A DNA stretch of 64,000 bases, taken from NCBI GenBank assembly GCA_038206725.1, contig JBBRAO010000005.1, positions 1 through 64,000 of the forward strand. Reading direction: 5' to 3'. The notes below the pieces were generated by a model. The model was not told the origin of the DNA. It searched no databases and was given only the letters and a program-made list of their open reading frames with translations. Source of the stretch: JBAXXL01 sp038206725 (GTDB lineage: Bacteria; Bacteroidota; Ignavibacteria; Kapaibacteriales; UBA2268). Positions 37,039-46,972 of the stretch are shown piece by piece. Each line of letters begins with the position of its first letter. Within the stretch, counting starts at the first letter, position 1. The position numbers were made by a program, and so were the translations under genes.

Positions 37039-39533
37039 AAATAGGGAAATACGAGATAACTATTTCTGAAAGATTTTTAGTATTAGCTATAACGTTAGTT
37101 GTTATTATTACAACTACAATTGCCTTTATTACTAATTCATATAACAAGTCATTTCAAAGCGAATTGGTTGAAGCTGAGAGTGAGAATATAACCGGCGAAG
37201 TCAAAATTTACGAAAACTCGATGGGTATTTCTCATATAGACGCTAAAAACGAAAAAGATATGATCTTTGCAATGGGATATCTTCACGCAAGAGACCGATT
37301 ATGGCAGTTGGAATTGAATAGAAGAATTATGAAAGGTGAATTAGCAGAGCTTTTTGGTAAAGAATACATTGAAATAGATCTTTTTTTCCGCACATTGGAT
37401 TTGGATAGAAACTGTAAAAAAATATATGATTCATTGAGTCCACACGAGAAGTATATACTAAAAACCTACTCGAAAGGTGTAAATGAATATATAAACGAAA
37501 GCCATAATAAACTGCCTTTCGAATTTGGATTGTTTAATATTACTCCCCAAAAATGGCTGCCGTATCATTCCATTTTATTACAACGTTTATTCGCTTTAGA
37601 AACAAGTTACGGATTTTGGTTCGAGCCTGTTTTAGGTGAAATTTCTCAAAGAATCGGTGTAGATAAAACTATGGAATTAATGCCAAATTACGGTCCAAAA
37701 GATCCGATCATTTTTGCTAATAATCAAAATTCTCAAGCTGTTGATTACATCATTCCTCCGGATTCCACAAGCAATGCCGACTCTACTAAAGAAATCGCCT
37801 CTATCTCGAATGTTCTCGATAAAATCAGACAACTTCTTCCTTTAACTCCCGGTACAAATGGGTGCAATCTATGGATAACACATAAGGATTTAAAGGATAG
37901 TGCTTCTTTCCCTGTAATGGCTAACGATTTCCACTCATCCATTACATTGCCCAACAAATGGTACCAATTACATTATTCCTGCCCTACAATGAATGTTACC
38001 GGAATGACATTACCGGGCATACCATTTGCTATAGCCGGAAGAAATGATTATTGTGCTTGGGGTTATACCACAGCTCGTGTCGATGATATTGATTATTTTT
38101 ATCATCGTATTGATTCCACGAAGAAATATTATTATTTGGATTCGGGAGCCACAAAATACAAGATTAAACTTGTCGTTGACACCTTAAAAATCGCCAAAAG
38201 CAAACCATATATTTATTTTCAAAAGAAAATCCGTAATGATTTTCTGCTGAATGGTTCAATTTTTACATTGGGGTATATAAACAAACCTGAAAAAATTAGA
38301 AAATCATACAATCACTATGCAATGATTTATAAATGGTTGGGAAATAGAAAATCCAATGAAATTGAGACTTTGTATAGATTATCCAAAGCTAAAAATCAAA
38401 CCGATTTCAATAATTCCTGTCATTATTGGCAAGTTCCGGGTGCGGTTTTTGGATACTGCGACATATCGGGTAATATCGCTTTGCAATTAGCCGCGTCTAT
38501 ACCCCTGCGCAAAAAGAATTGCAATCCGGTTATCCCGAATCAATATATTGGAAATGAAAATCCTTGGTACGGTGTCAAAACACTCAATTACAGAATCTCC
38601 AATCCAAAAAATAATTTCCTATTTGCCGCAAATAATAAGATTAGTAATGCCGATTCAACTTACATTACCTATTATTGGGATGCTCCATCTCGCTCGAAGC
38701 GTATCGCGGAATTGTTATTTACCACTAACACTTACAACATTTCTGAAGCTCAAATAATGCAGAACGATATTTATTCTTCTTATGCGAATAACATCTTAGC
38801 GATTTGTCTTCCGGTTTGGTTTCAACATAAAAATTTGTTTACTCCCAGTCAATTAGCCGCTTATGAATCGTTGAAAAATTGGGATTGTATTTATTCAACC
38901 GAATCTTATGAAGCTACGATATTTTCAATTTTTATTGAAAGGATGGTTTTCAATACATTTGAAGATGAATTGGGAAAAAGAATGTTCAACAAATTTTATC
39001 TTTATCCAATGATGGCAAATAATAAAATCTACGACCTTATGACTAACTTTCCTACTTCACCTTGGTTCGACAATGTGAAAACAAACAATCAGGAAAGCTC
39101 ATATTTTTATGTATTTAAAAGCTTGATGGAAGGTGTTAATATTTTAACTAAAAGATTTGGTACTAGTGAAATAAAAGAATGGAAATACGGTTTGATCAGG
39201 AATATGAAGCCAATCAATATAATGGAAGAATCAGGTGCATACACCAAGGTTGGTAGTGTTGAACCGGTCAATATCGGCGGTAGTGCATACACTATAACAA
39301 ACGCATATACTCAAAGAAAGGCATCCTTTGGAGCATCATATAGATTCATAGCTGATATGCAGGACACCGTTGTTTATATAATAATCCCCGGTGGCGCGTC
39401 TTCCGATCCAATATCACCGAATTATTCTAACCAATACAAAGTATGGTCTAACGGGGGCTATCTTGCTTTGCCTATAAACAAGATACCTCGCGATTACTAT
39501 ACTTTAAAAGTAATCTTAAAACCAAAAAGTTAA
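37035..39533 (+). CDS. Penicillin-acylase-family Ntn hydrolase with Cys in place of Ser
   Basis: An 832-aa protein with an N-terminal membrane anchor or signal (ISERFLVLAITLVVIITTTI). The alpha region (GVKIYE-type start, AMGYLHARDRLWQLELNRRI) and the beta region are typical of penicillin G acylase-like enzymes, which self-cleave to expose an N-terminal nucleophile and hydrolyse amides such as acyl-homoserine lactones or beta-lactam side chains. The cleavage site normally reads GSNxW; here it is TNGCNLWI, putting Cys277 where Ser is expected. Other landmarks are kept (ANDFHSSITLPNKWYQLHY, GIPFAIAGRNDYCAWGYT). Substrate unknown. Converges with pgeF, the stops overlapping by 4 nt. Confidence 0.82.
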   Translation: MKIGKYEITISERFLVLAITLVVIITTTIAFITNSYNKSFQSELVEAESENITGEVKIYENSMGISHIDAKNEKDMIFAMGYLHARDRLWQLELNRRIMKGELAELFGKEYIEIDLFFRTLDLDRNCKKIYDSLSPHEKYILKTYSKGVNEYINESHNKLPFEFGLFNITPQKWLPYHSILLQRLFALETSYGFWFEPVLGEISQRIGVDKTMELMPNYGPKDPIIFANNQNSQAVDYIIPPDSTSNADSTKEIASISNVLDKIRQLLPLTPGTNGCNLWITHKDLKDSASFPVMANDFHSSITLPNKWYQLHYSCPTMNVTGMTLPGIPFAIAGRNDYCAWGYTTARVDDIDYFYHRIDSTKKYYYLDSGATKYKIKLVVDTLKIAKSKPYIYFQKKIRNDFLLNGSIFTLGYINKPEKIRKSYNHYAMIYKWLGNRKSNEIETLYRLSKAKNQTDFNNSCHYWQVPGAVFGYCDISGNIALQLAASIPLRKKNCNPVIPNQYIGNENPWYGVKTLNYRISNPKNNFLFAANNKISNADSTYITYYWDAPSRSKRIAELLFTTNTYNISEAQIMQNDIYSSYANNILAICLPVWFQHKNLFTPSQLAAYESLKNWDCIYSTESYEATIFSIFIERMVFNTFEDELGKRMFNKFYLYPMMANNKIYDLMTNFPTSPWFDNVKTNNQESSYFYVFKSLMEGVNILTKRFGTSEIKEWKYGLIRNMKPINIMEESGAYTKVGSVEPVNIGGSAYTITNAYTQRKASFGASYRFIADMQDTVVYIIIPGGASSDPISPNYSNQYKVWSNGGYLALPINKIPRDYYTLKVILKPKS

Positions 39534-40273
39534 ATCATACCAATATAGGCACACATCCTGCCCGATGCCGATTTGTCGCGTCTAAATGAATGAAAATCAA
39601 TATCCTCAATAGTACATATTGGGGATATTTCTATATTTGATTTGTTCGCACCTGAGTTCAATATCTGATTTACAATTTCTGATTTGTTATCGAAATATGG
39701 CTTCCCTTGTCTTCGTATGGTGGTTTCGGGAAAATATCCAACAAACTCTTCCCCTACTTCGTAACAATACACACAAGCCGATGGAGCAATGTAAAAAAGC
39801 ATATCAGAAACACTACACCCGTATTGAGAAATCATATTTTGTATAGTTTTCTCAACAATTTTTCCTTTTGAGCCTCGCCAACCCGAGTGAATCGCCGCTA
39901 CAACTTCAGAAACTGGCTCATAAACCAATATACCGCCGCAATCAGCAAGGGATAGTCCTAAAACAATTCCCTTTTCACTTGTTATCATTGCATCTGTCTC
40001 AACAATCTCTGATTCGGAATTAATATCACCAAATTTATCACTGTGAATTTGTTTCTGTAATTTAAAATTATCATAAGGTACAGATAATTGATCAGCTAAA
40101 ATTTTCCGGAAGTTGTCAACCTGATTTTGATTATAGGTCTCCCCCTTCGAAATAGAAAAGCCATAAGGCGGATATAAATCTTTGTTGGCATTCGTTATGC
40201 CGCTAATTACTTTTTCTTTAGGGAAAATTCGTGGTTTTAGTATTTCTAATTCTTTTATCATAATCAAATTCAA
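39530..40273 (-). CDS. pgeF: PgeF/YfiH-family protein (peptidoglycan editing factor, laccase-domain)
   Basis: A 247-aa YfiH-fold protein. LSLADCGGILVYEP and AAIHSGWRGSKGKIVEK give the conserved Cys and His of the Zn site, with CYEVGEEF later. In E. coli PgeF removes wrongly built UDP-MurNAc tetrapeptide; relatives show purine nucleoside phosphorylase or polyphenol oxidase activity. The start overlaps the end of comEC by 56 nt; an ATG at 40261 is an alternative. Confidence 0.85.
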   Translation of the reverse strand: MNLIMIKELEILKPRIFPKEKVISGITNANKDLYPPYGFSISKGETYNQNQVDNFRKILADQLSVPYDNFKLQKQIHSDKFGDINSESEIVETDAMITSEKGIVLGLSLADCGGILVYEPVSEVVAAIHSGWRGSKGKIVEKTIQNMISQYGCSVSDMLFYIAPSACVYCYEVGEEFVGYFPETTIRRQGKPYFDNKSEIVNQILNSGANKSNIEISPICTIEDIDFHSFRRDKSASGRMCAYIGMI

Positions 40274-42149
40274 TAATTTGTGGAATATGTTTTTTAATTT
40301 TCAAAACTTCTTCTAATTTCTTTTGTGCTTTCAGTGTTAATTCAACTTTTTCAATTTGTTTTTCATTGATTAAATTATCTATTAAATTGATACCCGCATT
40401 GCCGTTATAAGCGATAAGCAATTTCTCTTTTTTTGATTTCAGGTACTCATACATAGCGAAATCCTGAAAAGGATATATACCCGGTTTTCTATCAACAATC
40501 ACTACTAATTTTTGTTTTTTCTCTGCAGGCAGTTCAATGCAAACAAATTGGCTTCTCGGTATAATCTTCAAGGTATCAACCTCGACACTTCGAAATGTAT
40601 TATATGACAATAAGGAAAGTATTATACACGCAAAGCACCTGAAAATAAATTGATGTTTCGTTTTTGACAAAATAATATAAACGACTCCAATGCTGAATAT
40701 TATAGATATTAAAACCGCATCGGTTCCTAAAACATAAGCATTTGGAAGAGTAATCGAGTAATTAATTATTGTTCTTGTTAAACTTAGACATAACGCGTTT
40801 GCTGATGCAAAAACCGAAGCTATGGGGAACCAAAATGATAATAATACTGAAACCAACGAAAATACTGTGCATAAACTCATAATCGGAACAACCAGCAGAT
40901 TGGCGGGCAAGGAAATCAGCGAATACGTTCCAAAATATATACTTGCTATCGGTGAGCAAGCGAATGATGCCGCTAATGTTAAGGAAATTGAATTGGCAAC
41001 ATATTTAGGAAGCTTTCTGAATATTTTAAGTTTTAACAGCGAATTCAAAATTGGCTGATAAAGAATTAAAATACTTAAAATTGCAAGAGCAGACAATTGA
41101 AATGACACATTTTCAACAATAGTGGGATTAAAGAGTATTATGAAAAGTAGGACAAAGGATGCCACATTCAAGGGTCTTACAGGCCTACCCAAAATCAAAA
41201 GCAACATATACAAAACCGACATTGCCGCCGCTCGCAATGCTGATGCTTGAAATCCCGCAATAAAAACAAAAACAAACAAAAGAGCCGTAAACAAACCGAA
41301 TTTTAAATATTGATTACTGACAAAGCCCAGAAAAAAGAATATTCCCGCCGCGATTATTGCAGTGTTAAAGCCGCTGAGTGCCAACAAATGAGCCGTTCCG
41401 GATAGTGCGAAAGCATCGCGAACGTCTTTAGTGATTTCAGATTTATCACCGGTAATTAAGGCATTCACCAATGGAGCGTCGTTTTTTGAATATAAAGAAT
41501 AAATATTGTGCTTAATTGATTCCAGCATTTGGTATTGAACATAATTCACCCCACGGGGTTTTGATATTGTTGCAATATTATCCGTACCCACCAAAGAAAA
41601 CCATTGGCAATCAAGAGACCTAAAATATTTTACTTCGTCAAATTCAGCTGGCAATTGCTTATGCTTTGGCAATCGTACCCTTAAATCAGCATAAATTTTT
41701 GTTCCGGGTATTAGCTTTTTTTCGGATTTGCCATTTTTGAAAACTACTGCCAAAATTCTTGTATTATCAATCGGTGGTAATTCTTTAACATCTAACCTTC
41801 CCTGAAGAATAATCCTGCTGGTTTTTGGCGTTTCTTTTAAAACTGAAACTATGTCTCCTTGGAATCCAGCTCGAAAATCTCGTACCTGAAGTTCCGGATG
41901 CGGCAAATGATTTTGTGCAACAGAAGCAGATAACATAAAAGCGACAGCAATTGAACCGCAAATCCAAGCAATATTTATTTTTTTTGATATTAATAGTATC
42001 AAGGCGATAGATAAAGATAATATTGATGCCCAAACCAACAAGGGATAAGATAAATCTAAATACACACTCGGATAGATAACTAAACCAATGATTATCAGTA
42101 ATTTAAAAGCAGGCATCTGCCGAATGTTTATTTTATCATCAATATTCAT
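40218..42149 (-). CDS. ComEC/Rec2 family DNA-uptake channel (no metallo-beta-lactamase domain)
   Basis: A 643-aa inner-membrane protein. It has an N-terminal DUF4131-type region, then the Competence domain (GDKSEITKDVRDAFALSGTA, HLLALSGFNTAIIAAG, FQLSALAILSILILYQP) with about ten helices, forming the channel that passes single-stranded DNA. The C-terminal 110 residues lack the HxHxDH metallo-beta-lactamase motif of full-length ComEC, so this is the short form. It suggests natural transformation ability but no other com gene is in the window. Confidence 0.85.
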   Translation of the reverse strand: MNIDDKINIRQMPAFKLLIIIGLVIYPSVYLDLSYPLLVWASILSLSIALILLISKKINIAWICGSIAVAFMLSASVAQNHLPHPELQVRDFRAGFQGDIVSVLKETPKTSRIILQGRLDVKELPPIDNTRILAVVFKNGKSEKKLIPGTKIYADLRVRLPKHKQLPAEFDEVKYFRSLDCQWFSLVGTDNIATISKPRGVNYVQYQMLESIKHNIYSLYSKNDAPLVNALITGDKSEITKDVRDAFALSGTAHLLALSGFNTAIIAAGIFFFLGFVSNQYLKFGLFTALLFVFVFIAGFQASALRAAAMSVLYMLLLILGRPVRPLNVASFVLLFIILFNPTIVENVSFQLSALAILSILILYQPILNSLLKLKIFRKLPKYVANSISLTLAASFACSPIASIYFGTYSLISLPANLLVVPIMSLCTVFSLVSVLLSFWFPIASVFASANALCLSLTRTIINYSITLPNAYVLGTDAVLISIIFSIGVVYIILSKTKHQFIFRCFACIILSLLSYNTFRSVEVDTLKIIPRSQFVCIELPAEKKQKLVVIVDRKPGIYPFQDFAMYEYLKSKKEKLLIAYNGNAGINLIDNLINEKQIEKVELTLKAQKKLEEVLKIKKHIPQIIEFDYDKRIRNTKTTNFP

Positions 42150-42158
42150 AACTATCAG

Positions 42159-42779
42159 CTATTCATTTCTAATTCCAATTATCACAATCTCTAATTTCAC
42201 ATCGTCGTGTATGAGCAATTTACCGATTTTTGGAAAATATTTTTCGGAGTTAAACTGCATTCCAAACTTTGTTCTGTCGAACGAAAAAACTGCTTTGCCT
42301 CGTAAACTTTGACCTGCTAATGATATATATGCCGGAAAAGTTATTATTTGGGTTAAGTCCTTTATCTTCAATTCACCAACCAATGTATAGTTGGGCTGAC
42401 CGTTTTTAAAAAAAACGTTGGGTATGGCTTTAATTATCTTTATGGATGAATTTGGGAATTTCTGAACATCAAAAAAAACGCTACTTTTGAGATGTTTCAT
42501 CAATTGCTGATTTTCTTTTTTCGATTGAACATCTGAATTTATCATTGTATTCATATTAACCGAAAAAAATCCATCGTTTATTTTTCCATTTAAAGATGAA
42601 ATATAAGATGAGTCTAGATAAATTCTTCCGTAGTGCGTGCGCGTAAGTTTTGCCGCAGACCAACGGATATAACTTCGTTTAGTATCTATTTTGTAAAAAG
42701 AAAATTCGTCTTGCGAGTATGAATTCGCACAAAACAAAAACATTAAAAGCAATATTATTCCGATTCTTTGTTTATTCAT
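42159..42779 (-). CDS. YceI-family lipid-binding exported protein
   Basis: A 206-aa protein with a signal peptide (RIGIILLLMFLFCANSYS). YKIDTKRSYIRWSAAK, NGKINDGFFSVNMNTMI and LKSSVFFDVQKFPNSSIKI match the YceI lipocalin-like barrel, which binds isoprenoid lipids in the periplasm. Its start overlaps the glycosyltransferase gene upstream by 8 nt. Confidence 0.88.
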   Translation of the reverse strand: MNKQRIGIILLLMFLFCANSYSQDEFSFYKIDTKRSYIRWSAAKLTRTHYGRIYLDSSYISSLNGKINDGFFSVNMNTMINSDVQSKKENQQLMKHLKSSVFFDVQKFPNSSIKIIKAIPNVFFKNGQPNYTLVGELKIKDLTQIITFPAYISLAGQSLRGKAVFSFDRTKFGMQFNSEKYFPKIGKLLIHDDVKLEIVIIGIRNE

Positions 42780-43650
42780 TACCCACCATTAAGTTCTTCT
42801 GTTTATATGTATAAGAATCCTTGTACGCTTTTAAAACTGTCTTTATATTTCCGAAATTTTTGGATTTGAATAACCACGCCAACATATATAGAAACGGTCT
42901 CAAAATTTTAATTATACTATTCCCATAGAGTCTATCTATTATCATAATATTTCTGATTACGTAGTAATGTTTCCAAGTAAAAATGTTACCGTCTTCGGGT
43001 GGGGTAAGCATTCGATTTAAAATGGCATCTCTAATAATATAAGATTTATATCCCGCCCTAATTGCTCTTATCAAATATTCTGTATCGTCGGCATAAATAA
43101 AAAAGTCTTTGTCCGGCAATCCGATAGCATCAATTAAGCTTCTATGAAACAATGGACCTTCGAATGTAATTCCATCGGCTTCAATCTTTGATTTATTTAA
43201 ATCATTTTGGCTAAGAACTTTTTTCCAGATACTATTAAATGGTTTAGAGAAATTAAATTCAATCGTATCGTTATAATATGGTTTGTTATCAGTACCATAT
43301 CGCAAAGGTGCTAAAATATTTTTCTCATTTCTCTCATTGAAAAGATTTTTCAAACAGTCTTCCATTGGACAAACATCGTCGTCCATAATCCAAAACCATT
43401 CATATCCTGCTTTGTACATTTCCAGTAAACTCGTATATTGTCCACCGGAACTACCCAAATTTTCTTGCTTAAATACCAATAAATCGTCTTGAGTAGCCAA
43501 CCACTCTGTCGTACCGTCGGTTGAAGAGTTGTTAACCACAAAGATAGCTTTAGGTTTCGCAGATTGACCGCGCAATCCTTCAATTACCTTTTTCAATAAA
43601 TCTAATCTATTATAAGTAACAACACCAACAGCTAAATTTTCTATAATCAT
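42772..43650 (-). CDS. Glycosyltransferase family 2
   Basis: A 292-aa GT-A glycosyltransferase. VVTYNRLDLLKKVIEGL and VNNSSTDGTTEWL form the nucleotide-sugar site, and WFWIMDDDVCP carries the metal-binding Asp triad. Similar enzymes add rhamnose or galactofuranose to surface glycans; donor and acceptor are unknown. It lies 10 nt downstream of a GT4 gene. Confidence 0.87.
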   Translation of the reverse strand: MIIENLAVGVVTYNRLDLLKKVIEGLRGQSAKPKAIFVVNNSSTDGTTEWLATQDDLLVFKQENLGSSGGQYTSLLEMYKAGYEWFWIMDDDVCPMEDCLKNLFNERNEKNILAPLRYGTDNKPYYNDTIEFNFSKPFNSIWKKVLSQNDLNKSKIEADGITFEGPLFHRSLIDAIGLPDKDFFIYADDTEYLIRAIRAGYKSYIIRDAILNRMLTPPEDGNIFTWKHYYVIRNIMIIDRLYGNSIIKILRPFLYMLAWLFKSKNFGNIKTVLKAYKDSYTYKQKNLMVGNE

Positions 43651-43660
43651 TTATATTTTT

Positions 43661-44827
43661 CTAATCTTTTACAAATTTGTTTACAAAATCAATTAATACT
43701 TCTGAGTCAACTTCCCAATTGTATTTATTTCGTGAGAAAAACACCGCGTTCTTACTCATATACTCCCAATCATAAAACTCAATATTCTCAAAAAATTGAA
43801 TAATTGAGGCTTCACTCTCACAATCCAAAATCATTGCGGCTTTAGTATCTTCGGCAATTCTAACAAAAGGATCAGTGGCTGATAAGACTACAGGTTGACC
43901 GTTCATCCAATAATCGAAAACTTTATTGTGAATAGTGAAATTATTAAAATCAGATATTTGGTATGGAATGAAACCAATATCTATTTTCGAAAGAATACCT
44001 TTGAGTTCTTCCTGTTTATAGGCACCTGTGAAATCCACATATTTGATTGTGCCATTTCTTTCGAGAACCCCTTTATAATCATTTAAGCAATCCCCAGAAC
44101 CTGCTATAACCAATCGAATATTATCATTATTCTCCGCATATTGCGAAAACGCTGATACAAATTTCATTAAACTTTTTTCTGAAGTGAGATAACCGTGGTG
44201 CCCCAGAGTTAAAATTTCCTTTTCATAACTCCGTAGTGACGGTTGAGGATCTATTTTTTGGGGTGTATTATGAACAACAACGATTTTATCAGGAGAGACT
44301 CCATAGCTTGTAATCAAACGCATATTTTGTTCAGAGCATACTGTAATAACACCGTCTATGTGTTTAACAGCTCTTTTCTCGATTCGCAAAGGAAGGCGTA
44401 AATTATGAATAACGAATCTTTTTATAAAGTTGGAATTATACGATCTAAAGTCCTTCATTGCCGCAGGGTAGTTCTCAGCCATATCCATAATAATCGGAAT
44501 CCCAAGTTTTTGAGATACTTTCCCTGAAATTTCACCGATATGCATTTCTCGCACAATAACTACATCGGGTTTTTCCGTTTTCAACGTTTTTCTTATGACT
44601 CGTTTCCAAAAAGGATTGAAGTAAAATGGGGCTGAAATGTATCTTGGAAGACCTTTTCCAAAACGAATAACTTTAATCCCATCAATTATTTCTTCTGGCT
44701 CTTCTTCGCCTCTGTTTCGTGCTAATATTGTTACTTCATATCCGGAAATCAATAATTTTTGGCAGATTTTTTCTACTCGGACATCCCAGGGATAGGCTGA
44801 TTTATATATATATAATGCTTTCTTCAT
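43661..44827 (-). CDS. Glycosyltransferase family 4 (GT-B)
   Basis: A 388-aa GT-B enzyme. The N-terminal half begins KKALYIYKSAYPWDVRVEKI, as in WbuB-like transferases, and the C-terminal half has LTLGHHGYLTSEKSLMKFV and a donor-binding region near VLSATDPFVRIAED. It probably builds a surface polysaccharide together with the adjacent GT2. Confidence 0.85.
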   Translation of the reverse strand: MKKALYIYKSAYPWDVRVEKICQKLLISGYEVTILARNRGEEEPEEIIDGIKVIRFGKGLPRYISAPFYFNPFWKRVIRKTLKTEKPDVVIVREMHIGEISGKVSQKLGIPIIMDMAENYPAAMKDFRSYNSNFIKRFVIHNLRLPLRIEKRAVKHIDGVITVCSEQNMRLITSYGVSPDKIVVVHNTPQKIDPQPSLRSYEKEILTLGHHGYLTSEKSLMKFVSAFSQYAENNDNIRLVIAGSGDCLNDYKGVLERNGTIKYVDFTGAYKQEELKGILSKIDIGFIPYQISDFNNFTIHNKVFDYWMNGQPVVLSATDPFVRIAEDTKAAMILDCESEASIIQFFENIEFYDWEYMSKNAVFFSRNKYNWEVDSEVLIDFVNKFVKD

Positions 44828-44833
44828 TTTTTC

Positions 44834-45688
44834 TTACCTTTTAACTTTACCAATCATATAAGCAACTAAAAAGCTGCAGGTTAAACAAGAGAAGCTGACC
44901 AACAAAGCAGTAAGAGATGTTTCAAAAGTTCCGGCAATTTGCATAATAAGTTGATAAATCGAAGCTAAAAGCAATCCCAGCAGAAAATAGATAGTTTCGC
45001 TTGGATAATGTTTCAAAGAATGGTTTATTATTCGAGAAAATAACAGAGTGCCACAAGTAGTTCCAAGAGAAATCAATACAATCGGTAAAAGAACGCGATT
45101 ATCCATATAATAAAGCATATCATAATATATTCCTAAGCTTATTAACAATGCGGAACCCGAAAAACCCGGTAAAATTGTCGAACCGGAAGCTAACAAGCCC
45201 CCAATAAATAACCATAAGCCATAGAATACACTTATATGAACAACTCTAAAAACACCATCCTGATTATATAATACTGCCGCATCGTCTGGTTTAACAGAAT
45301 ACTGTGCAAATAAAGCCAAAGATATAACACCCAGAAAAGCTATTAGCGAAATTATAATCCTTTTCCAATTTATATTTAAACCTTTGTAATTTCTCCATAT
45401 TTGTGGGATTGAACCCATTATCAAACCGATAAATGTAGTATAAGTTAACTGTTTCGAGAAATTTGTCCGCAAAAGAATTGAAAACAAACGCGCAACCAAT
45501 GCCAGGCTGGCGAACCCACCTATACTGATAATTAACAGATATATAGCTCTTTCTAAAAATTTCTTTCTGTCTTGAAAAAGATTTCCGGCGGCATAATTAA
45601 ATTCTTCAAATATACCAAGAATATAAGCCATAGTTCCTCCGGATGTTCCCGGAAGACTATTTGCTATTCCAATAGCAATCCCTCTCAA
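44834..45688 (-). CDS. DUF368 membrane protein (undecaprenyl-phosphate transporter type)
   Basis: A 284-aa polytopic membrane protein with about eight helices. RGIAIGIANSLPGTSGGTMA and a repeated half FIGGLLASGSTILPGFSGSA are the two DUF368 motifs. Members such as PopT recycle undecaprenyl phosphate across the membrane, which fits the adjacent glycan genes. The TTG at 45688 has no ribosome site and would cut the usual N-terminus; in-frame codons for IKYFITLL precede it and an ATT at 45709 has AAAGG about 9 nt upstream, so the real start may be there. Confidence 0.85.
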   Translation of the reverse strand: MRGIAIGIANSLPGTSGGTMAYILGIFEEFNYAAGNLFQDRKKFLERAIYLLIISIGGFASLALVARLFSILLRTNFSKQLTYTTFIGLIMGSIPQIWRNYKGLNINWKRIIISLIAFLGVISLALFAQYSVKPDDAAVLYNQDGVFRVVHISVFYGLWLFIGGLLASGSTILPGFSGSALLISLGIYYDMLYYMDNRVLLPIVLISLGTTCGTLLFSRIINHSLKHYPSETIYFLLGLLLASIYQLIMQIAGTFETSLTALLVSFSCLTCSFLVAYMIGKVKR

Positions 45689-45721
45689 AAGTGTAATAAA
45701 GTATTTAATATCTACAATCCT

Positions 45722-46972
45722 TTATATAAATAATCCAGCAATCGCTGTAGTTAATAAATTCGCTAAAGCACCAATAATCATTGCTTTAAAAGCAAGTTTG
45801 GCAAAAAGAACTTTCCTGTTGGGTACTAAAGAACCAAATCCACCGATTTGGATGGCTATGGAACCGAAATTAGCAAAACCGCACAAAGCAAAAGTGGCAA
45901 GTGCCGCAGGTCGAGCGCTTAGTTTCGCTGTTTCGATCATTTTAGCCAAATCAATGTACGCAACGAATTCATTAAAAGCAATTTTTGTACCAAATACGCT
46001 ACTAAAAATTTGTGCGTCATTTCCTGTCAATCCAACTAAGTATCCAAAAGGTAAGAAAACATATCCTAGGAGCTGTTTTATACTCGATGGGAAATAGTTA
46101 AACCCAATCGAAGCCAACAATTTAGAAGTAACTCCGAAACCGGCGTCTAACAATGCAATAATAGCAATGAACGCTATCACCATAGCAATAATATTCAATG
46201 CCAATTTCATTCCGTCCGAGGCTCCACCCGTAATAGCAATTAAAAAGTTCTCCGATTTTGGAACATAGACATCTTTGACATCGGAAATAGCTTTTATTTG
46301 TTCGGTTTCAGGAATGACTACTTTTGATAAAACTAATCCGCCAATTGCTGATAATACACTTGCAGTGATTAAAAATTGTGCATCAATTCCCATCATAACA
46401 AAACTTGCAAAAACCGAACCGGCAATTGTTGCATATCCGCATACCATTATAGAGTTTATTTCCGACCGAGTTGCATCAGGCAAATAATGCCTAATCAACA
46501 ATGGTGCTTCAACTTGACCAAGAAAAATGTTTGCCGCCGCTGATAAAGATTCTGACCCGCTGGTCTTCATCGTTTTATGCATTAACCAAGCAATGCCCCA
46601 GACAACTCTTTGTATTATCCCCCAATGATAAAATAGCGACACAAGAGCTGAGAAAAATATTACAGTAGAAGCTACTATTATTGCAAACTGATACCCTAAA
46701 ATCGGTACATTTTCAGCTACGCTTAATTTACCGAATGCAAATTCAGCTCCGTTACGAGCAAAACCCAAAAATTGTGTTACCCCATAAGCAAAAGACTTCA
46801 TTAGACTGGATGTAAAAGGTACATAGAGCAACAAAGCCGCTAATACCAATTGCAAACCCAAGCCCCAAAGAACTACCCGAAAGGGAAACTTCCGTTTATT
46901 CTCTGAAATCAACCAACAAATCGCTACAATTACAAGTATGCCGGCAAAACACATTATTTTGGAGAGAATCAT
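45722..46972 (-). CDS. Concentrative nucleoside transporter (NupC/CNT family)
   Basis: A 416-aa membrane protein. FLGQVEAPLLIRHYL, GYATIAGSVFASFVMMG and LCGFANFGSIAIQIGG are the CNT nucleoside-binding and hairpin segments. It imports nucleosides with Na+ or H+. The start shares one base with the glmS stop, so it is coupled to glmS. Confidence 0.93.
   Translation of the reverse strand: MILSKIMCFAGILVIVAICWLISENKRKFPFRVVLWGLGLQLVLAALLLYVPFTSSLMKSFAYGVTQFLGFARNGAEFAFGKLSVAENVPILGYQFAIIVASTVIFFSALVSLFYHWGIIQRVVWGIAWLMHKTMKTSGSESLSAAANIFLGQVEAPLLIRHYLPDATRSEINSIMVCGYATIAGSVFASFVMMGIDAQFLITASVLSAIGGLVLSKVVIPETEQIKAISDVKDVYVPKSENFLIAITGGASDGMKLALNIIAMVIAFIAIIALLDAGFGVTSKLLASIGFNYFPSSIKQLLGYVFLPFGYLVGLTGNDAQIFSSVFGTKIAFNEFVAYIDLAKMIETAKLSARPAALATFALCGFANFGSIAIQIGGFGSLVPNRKVLFAKLAFKAMIIGALANLLTTAIAGLFI

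Noticed and set aside
37035..39533. Penicillin-resistance role for the acylase-family gene
   Set aside because: The family acts on many amides; the name does not show a beta-lactam substrate, and the nucleophile is altered.
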